The position numbers and the translations under genes were made by a program. 64,000 nt of DNA from Bimuria novae-zelandiae CBS 107.79. Lineage: Eukaryota; Ascomycota; Dothideomycetes; Pleosporales; Didymosphaeriaceae. The stretch covers positions 763,087 to 827,086 of the forward strand of contig ML976658.1 in NCBI GenBank assembly GCA_010015655.1, in the 5' to 3' direction. Shown piece by piece: positions 10,788-21,424 of the stretch; positions within the stretch are counted from its first letter, which is position 1, and every line of letters begins with the position of its first letter. Under the pieces are notes generated by a model. The model searched no databases, was not told the origin of the DNA, and worked only from the letters and a program-made list of their open reading frames with translations.

Positions 10788-12524
10788 CTATACTCCTTTG
10801 GCTCTCTGTGCCTCCATCAAGTCCTTCAAGGGCCCTTCCGGTGTGTCCTCTTTGCCCATGAAGACTTCCACCATCCTCACGCCTTTTCCGTCGCTGAGTT
10901 TCTCGTCGGCCAGAACCTGACCCAACTCACCCCATGTCTTTGCACTCGCCGTGTAGGCATCCTTTTCTGCCCCGAAGAAGCTCAATGCCTCCAGATACCG
11001 CCACCTCGCAACATCGTTATACGCTTGTTTGACGCCGTGTATGCAGCGTTCAATCGTGTACCCATCGTTGTTAATCAAAAAGACAACAACGTTCAGGTTA
11101 TGCTTGATGATAGTGCCCAGCTCTTGGACAGTCATTTGGAAAGACCCGTCGCCGATGAGTAGAATCGTACGACCACCCGACTTCCCTGGACCGGAATTGG
11201 ATGAGCCTTCGTTCGAATTCAGGCCTTCGCGTTGCGCTAGCGCGACTCCTTGGGCTGCGGGGAGCATATACCCAATGGATAGCCATGTTACTGGCGTGAA
11301 GAGTCGCGTATTAGGTGGGAGGAGCATCTCGCGGGCGCCATAGCCTGGTGTGCCTGTCTCGCCCATCACAACGTCGCCTTCTCGGACGAAGCTCGCGAGA
11401 ACTTTCCAGGCCTTGTCTTGCGTAATGGGGCCGTTCTGGTCAGTGTCTTGTATGGAGACGATCCGATCGCGTCGCAGTTCTGGGTACTTCTCGTACCGCT
11501 GCATCTTCCCTGTATCCAGTCGCTGCAACAGCGTAGAGAGCGCTTGTCTAGCCGGCACGTCTCTAAAGATTTTGCTGCCGATCCGAATCTCAGTATCCAA
11601 GAAGAAGATGGTATTCTTCTCTTCAGGAAGACTCGTGCCGCCCCAGCTGTTAGTTGTGCTAAAGTGTGGGCCGAAGCATAATACCACGTCAGCTTTTTGG
11701 AAGAAAGCTCGCGTTGCTTCCTCCTCCCATTTGCCTTTGTAGATGCCATGGAAGTTCGGTGCGGTCTCGTTGAGCAGCCCCTTCGCAAAGCCAGTGATCC
11801 AAGTCGGCCAATTCGTCTTCTTAGTGAGCTCCTGGAGTGTTTCCACAATGCCCATAGCCCGGATCTCGCCGTCAGCTAGAATGATTGGCTGCGTTGAATC
11901 ATGTACCTTCTCCAGTACCGCTGCAAGAGCATCGTCCTGGGCCGAACCCCATACTGCCTCCGGGAGCTTTAGCTTGTTCTCTAGCCTTTCTGAAAGTATA
12001 GGCACGTCGACAAGGTCAACAGGAACCTCGATATACGCCGGCCGGCTGTGTAGCAGACATTGCACCAACACCTGATCAATCTGCTCTGGTGCCGTTCTCG
12101 GATCCCTCAAGCTCGCCTGCGCTATAGTCACATGCTTGCTCATCTGGGCAAACCGTATGAAGTTGCCATCAGCGAACGTGTGATGCACCAACACCCTTCC
12201 ATCTTGGGCCGCTCGTGGGGGAGTGCCGACGATGTGGACGACGGCTGCGCGCTCAGCGTATGCGCCAGCAATCGCATTGATTGCAGACAGCTCCCCGACA
12301 CCGAAGGTGGTGATAAGGGCCGAAATGCCTTTGATGCGTGCGTAGCCATCTGCTGCGTACCCCGCATTGAGTTCGTTGGAATTGCCTATCCAGTTCAGGC
12401 CTGCGGGCTCCACATAGTCCAGAAGGGTGAGGTTGAAGTCGCCTGGGACGCCGTGGACGGAACCAATACCGAGCTGGACCAGCCGCTGGAATAGGTACTC
12501 TGCGAGCTTGACAGTCGGCGCCAT
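10788..12524 (-). CDS. pyruvate decarboxylase-type thiamine diphosphate enzyme
   Basis: An uninterrupted gene of 578 residues, the normal length for fungal pyruvate decarboxylases. The enzyme removes CO2 from a 2-oxo acid (pyruvate, or an indole or phenyl analogue) to give an aldehyde; it is cytosolic, with ThDP and Mg. Residue placement matches yeast Pdc: D29 in GVPGDFN, the cofactor glutamate E51 in NSNELNAGYAADGYAR, and H114-H115 in VHHTFADG. The ThDP motif runs from GDG (458-460) to NN (485-486), and E492 is in NNDGYTIE. The start at 12524 was chosen over an ATG at 12659 because MAPTVKLAEYLFQRL is where homologues begin and the context GCCATGG is strong. It is divergent from the methyltransferase (750 bp between starts). 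The P450, methyltransferase and regulator around it hint at a pathway role rather than bulk fermentation. Confidence 0.93.
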   Translation of the reverse strand: MAPTVKLAEYLFQRLVQLGIGSVHGVPGDFNLTLLDYVEPAGLNWIGNSNELNAGYAADGYARIKGISALITTFGVGELSAINAIAGAYAERAAVVHIVGTPPRAAQDGRVLVHHTFADGNFIRFAQMSKHVTIAQASLRDPRTAPEQIDQVLVQCLLHSRPAYIEVPVDLVDVPILSERLENKLKLPEAVWGSAQDDALAAVLEKVHDSTQPIILADGEIRAMGIVETLQELTKKTNWPTWITGFAKGLLNETAPNFHGIYKGKWEEEATRAFFQKADVVLCFGPHFSTTNSWGGTSLPEEKNTIFFLDTEIRIGSKIFRDVPARQALSTLLQRLDTGKMQRYEKYPELRRDRIVSIQDTDQNGPITQDKAWKVLASFVREGDVVMGETGTPGYGAREMLLPPNTRLFTPVTWLSIGYMLPAAQGVALAQREGLNSNEGSSNSGPGKSGGRTILLIGDGSFQMTVQELGTIIKHNLNVVVFLINNDGYTIERCIHGVKQAYNDVARWRYLEALSFFGAEKDAYTASAKTWGELGQVLADEKLSDGKGVRMVEVFMGKEDTPEGPLKDLMEAQRAKGV

Positions 12525-13273
12525 GGCAGATGTTGGTAGCAGGATTGGGGTGGCAGATCTGCACAGGAAAGCAGATTGATGTCGTGGTATACCGTGGTTG
12601 GAAGGTGGGACAGGCGCCCGCTCTTTGCCGAGGCAACCCGCCCCCGCCAGGAACGACACCGATTACGCCGATGCTTCCCACTTTTTTACCTCGAACTGTT
12701 AATATATCACCACAGCACGCTGATTCTTACTTACAGGTACAGATGGAAGGTTTCTAAAGTCCTGCACGCGGTCGAATAAGTCTGAGCGACGATTGTATAA
12801 TTATCACGTATATTACTGCAAACAAATATTAGACAGAGGTTTGAAGGCCAAAGAACAGGCTGAAGTGTGTGAACAAAGGCCCATTTTCTCCAGGTAGGCT
12901 CTTGAGCCTTGGGTTGAAGGCCTGGATGGACACCGCTCGCGTTAAGCCGAAAGTCAACTGTGAGAACCCGAGTCAATCGCTGGTGTGTTACCCCAAGACG
13001 AGCAATACAATGGCCGACTTTCAACTTTACCTAAGGGCCTGGAGCTTAGAGCCCTGGAGTGACTCTGAGCACGTGAGCCTTTCTCTCACTTCGTTCTGCA
13101 CATGCCTCACTGAGAGACCTGTGATAACGGAGCTCTATCAACTGGCATGTCCTAGCGCTGCATGCCCCTGCGGTAAACTGTTTGTCCTGCGATAAAGTCT
13201 GGGTAGAATCTGCTGCCTCTCAAGATCACTCACACTTATACACCCCACTTCAATCACTCTTTCCGTTAACAAA
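12525..13273. promoter_or_regulatory. divergent promoter region, decarboxylase / methyltransferase
   Basis: About 750 bp separate the two start codons, so promoters of both genes must lie here. A TATACACCCC stretch lies about 35 bp before the methyltransferase ATG. CACGTG occurs at about 13070. No binding site for the neighbouring Zn2Cys6 regulator can be assigned by eye. Confidence 0.5.
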
Positions 13274-14192
13274 ATGAGTTCTTCACAGAGTCCCAAAGCT
13301 TCAGACGCCGACAACGAATATCTCCTCTCCCGCGGTTACGTGGCAGCCTCCCGGCTGAACCTCCAACACTACCTCTGGCAAGGCTCCCTCAACTATATCG
13401 GTGCACCCTCCATACTGGTCCCTCCGGGTGCGCGAATCACCGACGTAGCCTGCGGCACGGGTCTATGACTGTTAGATGCCGCGAAACAGCGCCCCGATTG
13501 CCGTCTCATCGGTTTCGACCTCGACCTGTCCCAAGCGCCTAACCCCGGGTGGCTCCCTCCCCAGATCAATCTCAAGAAGTGGAACATCTTCGAGCTCGTG
13601 CATCCCGACTATTGGGGCAAGTTCGACATCGTTCACGTTCGGCTTCTCGTCATGGTTCTGACTGGGAAAGACAAAACGCAATTCATCGATGCACTTCTGA
13701 TGTTGCTGAAGCCAGGTGGATGGTTGCAGTGGGACGAGCTGAACACCATTGGTAAGTCCTGGATTTCCTTAGGCATCTAGAAATATTCCGAATACCCTCT
13801 GACCACCCCATGTAGATATGCACGTTCGCAAGTTGGACAAATCCGTCGCCACCCCAGGCCTCGATAGGATCTGCAAAGGCACCGCCGCTAGTGGGCGTTA
13901 TGACTGGACTTTGCGGATTCCTGAGCTGCTCATCAGCCGGGGCTTTGAGAAGGTGAAAATGGCAAAGTTCGGCGATAGTCCTCATCTTGCGCGTGCGTTC
14001 AACGACCAAAATCTGATGACGATGGACGAGGTTGCTGCAGGCATGGAGGGGAGTGGGAAGGCTGACGAGGCGAGCAAGCTAAAGAGCGACATTGGCAAGG
14101 CGTACGCTGAGTCTATTGCCGGGGCTGCTTTGTGCATACCTAGGATAGTGGTGCTTGCGCAGAGGCCAATGCAGTTGCGGCAAGAGTCATAG
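13274..14192 (+). pseudogene. SAM-dependent methyltransferase with one internal stop
   Basis: Coding parts are 13274-13751 and 13816-14192, with a clean 64-nt intron (GTAAGT...TGTAG), giving 284 residues. It is a class I methyltransferase of the kind common in fungal secondary metabolism; the acceptor is unknown. Motif I reads ITDVACGTGL (SAM-binding glycine loop) and is followed at once by TGA (13466-13468). Homologues have Trp there, and reading continues LLDAAKQRPDCRLIGFDLDL with the acidic end of strand 2. Later come FDIVHVR and LLKPGGWLQWDEL. The single TGA is the only fault seen, so this is a fresh pseudogene, a strain-specific allele or a base error. The TGG to TGA change is in a CpC context on the other strand, not the CpA context typical of RIP. 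Confidence 0.85.
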
Positions 14193-14263
14193 AGTCGCGC
14201 GTAGCGGATCATTCAAAGGATGGTCTGGACATCTTGAATACGCTTTGAGGAGAGAGAATGGCA

Positions 14264-16409
14264 TCAGACCTGGGTAGTCGGTAGCGACTCCGTGGGTGTC
14301 TCGGTAAGGAACGGATGTTCCGCTAGGTTGAGCCAGAAATCAACTTCAAAGTCCTGAAGGTGTTGGTTGTCCCAGAGATTCCAGTTTGCAGAAGATGGTG
14401 CCGCAAGGTCGCTGAGTGAAGGATTAGTTTCTACTGGGCCTGGTAGTTGCCTCGCATCTTTAATCAGAAGGCGTCGAAGCAAGCTCTTGATCGTCAAAGT
14501 TGCACGAGATAGTAACGCGTAATTAGCGTCGATTGGATGAATCCAAACCCCAGCATCCACGACTGCAACCAAGACGTTGAGATCTTGAATCATCTGTGCT
14601 TTTGAAAATCCGTTATCAAATAAGGTTGGACCTTGCTTGAGTAGTGACAAGCAGATGATGCCAGCTGCTGCGAGGCCGTAGTAGGCCACCTGGTCATAGT
14701 CATTACAATGTATAGGGGGATTTAATAGCGTTGAATACCTTCCAGTCCAGGGTTGTACCCGAATATGCTAGAGTATCTTTCAGCAAAACGGACTCAATGA
14801 CGAGGGAAAGCATCCGGGCTGAAGTAGAGACAAGCTCAGGCCCTGGTTCATTGACGCGAACTTGTAGTTGAAGATGCAGGAGAAAATGCACATGCATATG
14901 ATTTAGTAATGTACTGACGAGAAAATCTCGCTCTTTTGGGGTTCGATGACAGTCTTTAAGGCAGGTTTCGAGACGGAAATGTGGGGGAAGCGACGACCAT
15001 TGTAGATTGGCTTCGTCTCGTATGAGACTATGGGTATCAGCACAAGCCTCACTGCAAGAGCATACGTGACTCACTTCGCCTTCTTCACTTTCTCTGTGTA
15101 GTCGGCTTCGTGGAACAGATCGAGTGCCTCACCCTTCAGTACGGCACATATTGCTGACCACTGAGTCTCTGCGGCATAATCCACCGCTGCATCTGCACTC
15201 CAGTGAAACTGCCTAGGAAGCCATCTGCAATGCTTGCGATCGATCCGTGCAGGCCGGCCAAGGAATAGAGACACGTTTGTATCGCCGGAGAAAGTGCGAG
15301 CGAAAGCAACTTCTCGCAAAGAGACCATCGAAAGGAAGTTGGCGCTAGCACGTTCGTGGTACCCAAGTGCGTACAAAGAGCTAATGACATCACCGAGTTT
15401 GCGCCATGACACATAGCCTACCTCATCAGCTTTGCCAACGAGCCCCCGGGGGCACAAGAGGAAAAGCATTCTTACTTTGATCCCCATCCAAACATGAATG
15501 GCTTATCCAGTTCTCGTACTGCAGCAAGAGCTGGAGATCATTGAGTCTATCCAGCGCGAGAGAAATATCAAGGCAACGATCCGAGAAGCGCACGGCGAGC
15601 TTTTGAAGGTCGCGTTGGTCTTGGTGAGACTTATACAGGGGCTGAAACTTGGGAGTTTGCATCGTAGCGGCAGCAAGAGCTGCAAAGAAGATACCGAACA
15701 TCTCCCATCGTGCATTATGAGCTCCAAAAACACTGCACCATTCGGCAATGCTCTGATGGTCGCCTGCGTTGAGCTGATGACACGAGTTTCGAAACAGTTT
15801 TTGCGAGATCGTGCGCGCTAGAGTGGATGCTGCAGGAGAGCTTGTTCCACAAGAGCTGAGCACGTATTCAGTGACTTGTGCGCAAGTGACAACGAGCGGA
15901 CCTGCCAGTGCGAGGTTTACGCCTCCAGCGATCCAATCTTGAACCAATGCGACGCATGAGCTGATTTGGAAATATTTGTGAATGTGATCGATGAGATTTG
16001 CTCCCATTCGAATTTCTTCTTCATCGACAGAGCAGTCGGGTAATTGGCCAGTATCGTTCGTATCGCGTGGCAATTGTTCAAAAAAGGTTGTATGACTGGA
16101 GGATCCGAGAAATCCCGGATTTGGATAATTGCGCATTCCTCGCGATGGCTCAGGAGTGTCTGCCTCAGTAAGAATACCCAGCGAGGCATCAAGTGTTACA
16201 GGCGTTTCAGGAAGCAAAGACGGGTTCGCACTGCTAGCGGCTCGTGGTGGCTCCTGCGCGCCCTCCAGTCGTCGTTTCTTGAACGGTCTGGCCCGGTATA
16301 GGCATGCCGAAAGAGTTCCACGCTCCTGACATCGGGAACACGGCTTTGCATGATCGCAGGCTTGTTTTGAGGTCCTGCATGGCTCGCAGGCAGGGAGTTT
16401 GACAGGCAT
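14264..16409 (-). CDS. Zn2Cys6 fungal transcription factor
   Basis: Four exons: 16409-15476, 15429-15075, 15027-14739 and 14689-14264. The introns are 46, 47 and 49 nt, all GT...AG, and the product has 667 residues. The N-terminal binuclear zinc cluster has C8, C11, C18, C24, C27 and C36 (CEPCRTSKQACDHAKPC then SRC). Basic KKRR follows, then a long middle homology region whose typical core WRKLGDVISSLYALGYHE and FLGRPARI spans exons 2-3. This class binds CGG-type sites as dimers and often controls the cluster it sits in. An ATG at 16541 would add 44 residues; 16409 was preferred because such proteins usually start a few residues before the first Cys. The gene is tail-to-tail with the methyltransferase and shows no damage. 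Confidence 0.92.
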
Positions 16410-17133
16410 CGCCGGAAGGTTGGAGGTGGAGTCGGAGAACCGAGCGGTGTGTGCGGCGTAGGTGGAGAAGCCGAACACGCCGCCAATTAGCGTCAGGACG
16501 GCCGCATTTCCCGTACCAAAGGGGGAGTTGCTTTCAGTCACACGCCTTATACGAAAGACTTCGCCTTATACGAACACTTCACCTCTTACGACGAGTTTGG
16601 TGCTACAAGCTACTCGTTTTCCTCACCACTCGGTTTGATTGGCTGCGATACGAGGCTGCACTTCAAAAAGTATCACAGGTAATCGTGATCTGTAGGCCAT
16701 ACAGCTGTTGATCTTTGTTGTATTGCTATATTGCGTGCTGTTGTTGTGTTGTGTGTGTGAGAGCCTCTTCCCCACCTCTAGGTAAGCGCACCTTAGTGGT
16801 GCCTGCTCTATATAATGTGAATTAACGTCATGTGTCCACCTGCTCCTTCCGCACCTCATAACCGTTACAAAAAGACATGCCGCAAGCGAAGATGGGAGCT
16901 GGAGGCTGAGCCTGGCCAACTCCACTTCCGCAGTATCATAATAGCAGGGCTGGAGGCCAAATTTTGTTCGAGTATATTTCCTTCATCAATAAAAGTAAGA
17001 GCCAATTATTTGCTAGGGCTTTACCTAGCCTCCCAGTTTATCAAGAGGTTCCTAGTGTGATAGATACAGTTTGTTATCGTACTGCCTGTCCCGAGGTAAC
17101 ACGCAGGACTACGCGAACGCGATCACGATCGAC
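16410..17133. other. intergenic with repeat copy 2
   Basis: Upstream region of the regulator gene (minus strand) and of the membrane-protein remnant (plus strand). It contains the 191-bp repeat at 16678-16868. The rest shows no coding pattern, though an upstream exon of the membrane-protein gene may end near 17098. Confidence 0.5.
16678..16868 (+). repeat. short dispersed repeat, copy 2
   Basis: Inverted partner of 6601-6781, starting ggtaatcgtgatctg and ending cataaccgttac. The middle carries TG-rich low-complexity sequence that varies in length between the copies (191 against 181 bp). The flanks share nothing with the P450 flanks, so the repeat itself is the mobile unit. It lies about 270 bp upstream of the regulator gene start. 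Confidence 0.8.
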
Positions 17134-18215
17134 ATGTCGGAGCGAAGGCCGGACAAGATGAAGATCCTCTGGGTCGACAGCCTCGTGGACGCGGCTTGTA
17201 ACCTGTAAGTCGCAGTAATGTATAACAAACCCTCGATTAACAAGCTTAGTTTGATTGCCTTCTTCGGCAGAGGATCCGTTATCGGGTTTCTTGGCTTGTT
17301 TCTCAACTTCACCTCAGTCCTATGGGCTCCCCAGAATTGGTTCTACTGGTTGCAGTGGATCTTCATGGCGAGCGAAAATCCTACGTTCGTCGACGTTGAG
17401 CCTATGATTGGTAATCCTTCGCCTCCCTGCCTCACGTATGAGGCGAAGAAAGAAGCAGTGGGAGCTGATCCGGGAGACGTCTCCGGTTGGTACGGTCCGG
17501 GTGCTTACCTAGCCTGGCTCTTCACCATCTATGTCGCTTCCGTATCCTCTATCTGGAACACAAATATCAGCAGCAACACATACGAAGTGCCCACGGATCA
17601 GAAGAAGGACGAAGTGGCTACCGAAGGAGTGCTTCTCGCTGCCTTGATATACCCAGCGATTGCTCTCCTGATATTATATACAGGCTCGTTAGGTGTAAGG
17701 TGGATCCAAGCCTCAACGCTGCGATGTTTGTCATTGTCAACGCAGTCCTAAGTCTTGGCCTAGCAAGAAGGTTCGTCTCTCCACCAGACATCGATAGGGT
17801 GGCGAATGGTGAGGCGTTCCCCTCCGGGCATCGGGAATGGACGGTCTCCATATTCCTGATATCCTGTCACTGCATACTCTTTGGGACGATCGCCGAGCCT
17901 TATAATGACTTGAAGCTGCTGGTCATTGCATACACATTTGCACTGGGCGGCAACTTTTACACTGCGATCAAAGCTAAGAGGCTTATGGATCGTTATCCCT
18001 ATCGGGTGGAGGAAAGGCGTCCGCGAATCGAAAGGGTCCTTGTCTTTTTGCTCTTCCAAATGGTCTTCTTGATGGTGGTGGGAACAACGCGACACTCGAT
18101 TTTCCCGCGCACTGGCTCCAAACTCCCCGATCTGCACCAATTTGCTACGCTGGCCACCGTTGTTGTGGCGATGATATTCACTAAGAGAACAAGGGTAATG
18201 GATTGGGTGGAATAA
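17134..18215 (+). pseudogene. multi-pass membrane protein, frameshifted
   Basis: The reading starts in MSERRPDKMKILWVDSL (an earlier exon may be missing), passes a 45-nt intron (17205-17249, GTAAGT...TTAG) and continues from 17250. At about 17670 the frame slips by one base. Up to ALLILY the upstream frame fits, and from DIIYRLVRCKVDPS the next frame fits, as if one G were lost in CTCCTG(G)ATATT. It ends at 18215. About eight hydrophobic segments are visible, among them GFLGLFLNFTSVLWAP, AYLAWLFTIYVA, IFLISCHCILFG and VLVFLLFQMVFLMVVG. It is a fungal integral membrane protein of unknown role; no transporter signature was recognised. The shift could be a true mutation or an assembly error. Confidence 0.7.
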
Positions 18216-18505
18216 AGGAGAGCACAGACTGCGGGATTTCGGTGTATGAGGACAGCGCCAGCGGACTGTTAAGACACAGCGGGCGTATTAGCATAACTGG
18301 ATCGCTATACGGAACATCCATTATCACATTTACATGGGCGGACGGCACAAAGAAGACCATACCTGTAATCGTTAGAGCCGTCGGCGGGAGACCGGGCTTA
18401 CTAAATGGAGCGCCGTATTCAAAGAGGGAAACCAAACCGCCACAACGAGTTCGGCTCGGGCGACATTGGGCTGCAGACCTAAATGGAAAGGCTCCCCTGT
18501 GTTGA
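18203..18505 (+). CDS. orphan ORF, 100 residues
   Basis: An open frame overlapping the end of the membrane-protein remnant in another frame. It reads smoothly through beta-strand-like sequence (SGRISITGSLYGTSIITFTW) but has no motif I can name. It may be a fragment of a larger lost gene. Weak support. Confidence 0.25.
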   Translation: MGGIKESTDCGISVYEDSASGLLRHSGRISITGSLYGTSIITFTWADGTKKTIPVIVRAVGGRPGLLNGAPYSKRETKPPQRVRLGRHWAADLNGKAPLC

Positions 18506-18614
18506 TTTTTCAAGACGCGTTCTCGCTTGAGGGTGTAACACCAGTGCAAAGACATGACCTTCGTGTCAAAGACGAGTCTCTACCAAGCACAGCCCGCCGA
18601 GGAAGCATGCGCCG

Positions 18615-18944
18615 ATGTGGTTTATAAGGTCGGCGTTAGACATAGGAGAGGAGTTGCCATGGCCCAAGGATATCTGGTACGAACTGTTAGGCTTCTACAG
18701 ACGCGGTCACGATCATGGAAAAGCTAACCAGTCGTACCATGCGTTCACCGACGTTGCAGACACACTAGCTTACATCAAAGAGTTTGCCTTCTCCATCAAC
18801 TTTAACAAGGATTCAGCATTAGAATATCTGTACCAGCATCTGACATCAGATGCATACACACTTACCCCTTCTGCGAAAGCCGCACCAGAACCGAGGCCCA
18901 GCACGTTTAATCTGAGGCCAAAGTGCGAGCTATTTGACGACTGA
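18615..18944 (+). CDS. orphan ORF, 109 residues
   Basis: Open frame with reasonable amino-acid composition (TLAYIKEFAFSINFNKDSALE) and a stop at 18944. No domain, signal peptide or membrane segment is visible. Could be a small gene or a terminal exon; could also be chance. Confidence 0.3.
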   Translation: MWFIRSALDIGEELPWPKDIWYELLGFYRRGHDHGKANQSYHAFTDVADTLAYIKEFAFSINFNKDSALEYLYQHLTSDAYTLTPSAKAAPEPRPSTFNLRPKCELFDD

Positions 18945-19637
18945 TGGGGCGAGGCGAACAGCAAGCTCCCCGAGCTTGTTCCTTCGACGGCACAAGAGGC
19001 ACTACCAGACGACACTATTAAGGAGTTAGAGGAAGCAACCTGTTGTGAATACCATAGGATGTATCTATAAAAGATATACAAAACTCCGTCACTCCACAAG
19101 AAGTGGGGCCGCGCCGCCGTGCGAATTCTTCCACCCTTTACATGGCGAGCGCCTGACCAATGTAATGCGTACCAGACACCCAGGAATCTCCAAGACACCG
19201 CAGCGTGCTGCAAACACAAAGTGACTCGCCAGATATAGATCACAGACTTCGAATTTCTCCCTAGACGGAACACAACGGCACCAATAGGTTTGCAAGGATG
19301 CGTGATAAACGCTTTCGACAAGAAGCTTTGCTGTACACTTTACATTAATTACGGTATTAATTGTGTACAAATGCTTTCAGCCTTCAAGACCGCTCAGTCT
19401 GAAGCTTATAAAAACTTAATAACAACTTATGCTTAGATTGCGGATCGCGTATACAGACCAGCATAACACGCTCCGTTACACCACGAGACAATCCCAAACA
19501 TCCGCGAGAAGTTGTTGGTATTAGGGATGGATCCGCATAATAGTTTTATTGTTTACTTTAACATCAACCAAGCTGACTGTTAGTCGCTGAGTCGAATATT
19601 TCAACACAAGCCAGAATTTGTTATGGAACCACATTAA
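18945..19637. other. no gene seen
   Basis: Mixed composition, becoming AT-rich near 19320-19440. Only overlapping minus-strand ORFs without recognisable content. Confidence 0.5.
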
Positions 19638-19838
19638 TTGCATCCCACCTACGACCAGTTCCTTCTTTTTGGTTTTATGCAACGTGCGTCAAATTCGGGG
19701 ATGTTGGGCTTATCAGAACTATACCATCGGATGCTCCCAAACAAGACGCGTTCAGGGTGGCATGACGCCGGGGTGGACACGGATGCGACATGGGAGATCT
19801 TCGAGCAGGCGCGAGCATGGACGGACAGCTTGCCTTGA
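19638..19838 (+). pseudogene. C-terminal exon-like fragment
   Basis: A 66-codon stretch (YDQFLLFGFMQRASNSGMLG ... WEIFEQARAWTDSLP, stop at 19838) has the look of a real protein tail. It has no proper start codon and no visible upstream exon. The family is not recognised. Confidence 0.3.
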
Positions 19839-20021
19839 TGGGTAGAGGAGTGTGGAGGTCAAGGAGTTAAAGATAGCTAGCATACAGTAATTCTGTCAAC
19901 AGGTACCGCACAAGATCCCGACCATAAATCAGTAGGTATGCCATCCATATGTACATCCCTGCGCGCAGTGCATCTCGGCGCTCTCTAGCGTTGTAAACAC
20001 CATGACATGGCGAACGCACTC

Positions 20022-20543
20022 CTATATGCATCCGCCTATCTTTTTGTTGACCCGTCTCCAATAATGTGAATCACGTAGATGATTTCTCATACTCCTCCGA
20101 TTCAATAATGTAGTGCAAGAATGGCACATAGTTACCGTGACCCAGTTCCTCTGTGCTGTGATTGCGCGCGCCGCATCCAGCATCGGTTCATACAGGCATT
20201 CAAAGTCTATGAGACGCGCCAACTGCTGTAGTCGATCTGCATTGATGTACGTCTCTCTGTCAGGCTTCCAATCGTGACTAGAAAACTTCCACAAGGCAGC
20301 TCTCGTGGCTATAGCAGCCTCCCTTGGATAAGACATGCATCCATTAAAGAGGAATTGTAGGAGCGAGTCCAAATCGATCATCCCGTCCGAGATCCTGAGT
20401 AGAACGGTGTCGCCTGTCGTCTCAGACCATGCATCGATAAACTGCAGATGTGGGGGTTCCACTTTTATGAACTGCAGGCAGACAATTGGTGGACTCGGGC
20501 GGTGTGCTATGTGCTTTTCCATCTCTTCAGGATCGTACATCAT
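20022..20543 (-). CDS. hypothetical protein, possible BTB-like
   Basis: Single-exon frame of 173 residues. The middle (SLLQFLFNG ... ETYINADRLQQLARLIDF) has the spacing of the later half of a BTB/POZ domain, where a length-restricted loop is followed by a helix with YxxADxxxxxxL. This is inference from pattern only, and the first half of a BTB fold is not seen. The tail has CHSC followed by H and RDSH, a degenerate C2H2 arrangement. It lies alone beside the repeat-rich side of the window and may be truncated. Confidence 0.4.
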   Translation of the reverse strand: MMYDPEEMEKHIAHRPSPPIVCLQFIKVEPPHLQFIDAWSETTGDTVLLRISDGMIDLDSLLQFLFNGCMSYPREAAIATRAALWKFSSHDWKPDRETYINADRLQQLARLIDFECLYEPMLDAARAITAQRNWVTVTMCHSCTTLLNRRSMRNHLRDSHYWRRVNKKIGGCI

Positions 20544-20746
20544 GACTTTACATGGTAGGCAATAATATGGCCCCTTTTGCCATGATCTGCCGCATGTTGC
20601 CGGACGCGTAAGTTTGTCGTTACATCAAACACGGGTATTTAAAGACTGCAGGCTAAACACCAGACGTGTTTATTTAGCTTCTTAGGGTAAGTTATTATAT
20701 AAAGAAGCTTTAGTGCGGCCTTATAGAGCAGTATTTATAAATAAGC

Positions 20747-20875
20747 TGTAAGGGAGGAATGGAGGAGTCTACTGAGGTTTATTGGGGGTCCCGGAGGGGC
20801 CTATATAGTACTAGACACAGGGGTAGGCAGGGGTCCTGAAACAGGGCTGAAACTAGGCCCTCATCCACTGTGACA
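20747..20875. repeat. left LTR of the TRIM-like element
   Basis: 129 bp with TG...CA ends. It differs from the right copy at only one or two bases (acacag against acatag, a CpA to TpA change), which points to a young insertion. Confidence 0.85.
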
Positions 20876-21098
20876 CACCTCCCCAGCTCCGAAAGCAGTG
20901 CTGGAGGAGATGAACTAAGTAAGGCCTTAATAAAAGATGCTTATAGTCCTCCTCTTATCCATCCTACTTAATACTCCGTCCTGCCACAGTATCAAGTGCT
21001 GCTTTGACGTTTAAGACATTGAAGGATCGAAATTAATGTTGCTAATCGTGGCCAACGTATCGATCGAGGGTAATAGGCCAGGCGGTGGCCACAGGTAT

Positions 21099-21193
21099 NN
21101 NNNNNNNNNNNNNNNNNNNNNNNNNNNNNNNNNNNNNNNNNNNNNNNNNNNNNNNNNNNNNNNNNNNNNNNNNNNNNNNNNNNNNNNNNNNNN
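21099..21193. other. assembly gap, 95 N
   Basis: A run of 95 undetermined bases inside the TRIM-like element. The real size may differ, and open frames drawn across it are meaningless. Confidence 1.
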
Positions 21194-21424
21194 CTGCTGC
21201 TATAGAGATCGAGTTCTCAGGAGGGCACTCGGGCCGCTGCAACTACTTAAAGCTCCGCAGAGTATCTGGGTCGTAGGCTACTTAGTCGTCTAAGACAGCC
21301 ACAGGTCGTAGGTTAGATCGTACTACTCAGTCGTTTAAGACAGCAGAGGATCGTAGGTAGGTAATCACGATAGCATTATGCTACCGGAGTAGACTATCGT
21401 TGAAGCGTAAGCCGGGCTCATAAC

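Noticed and set aside
10731..12494. Several plus-strand ORFs over 100 codons
   Set aside because: Shadows of the decarboxylase gene on the other strand.
13466..13468. RIP as the cause of the methyltransferase TGA
   Set aside because: TGG to TGA needs a C to T change at CpC on the other strand, not the CpA preferred by RIP.
21036..21293. ORFs running across the N gap
   Set aside because: Undetermined bases cannot support a reading frame.
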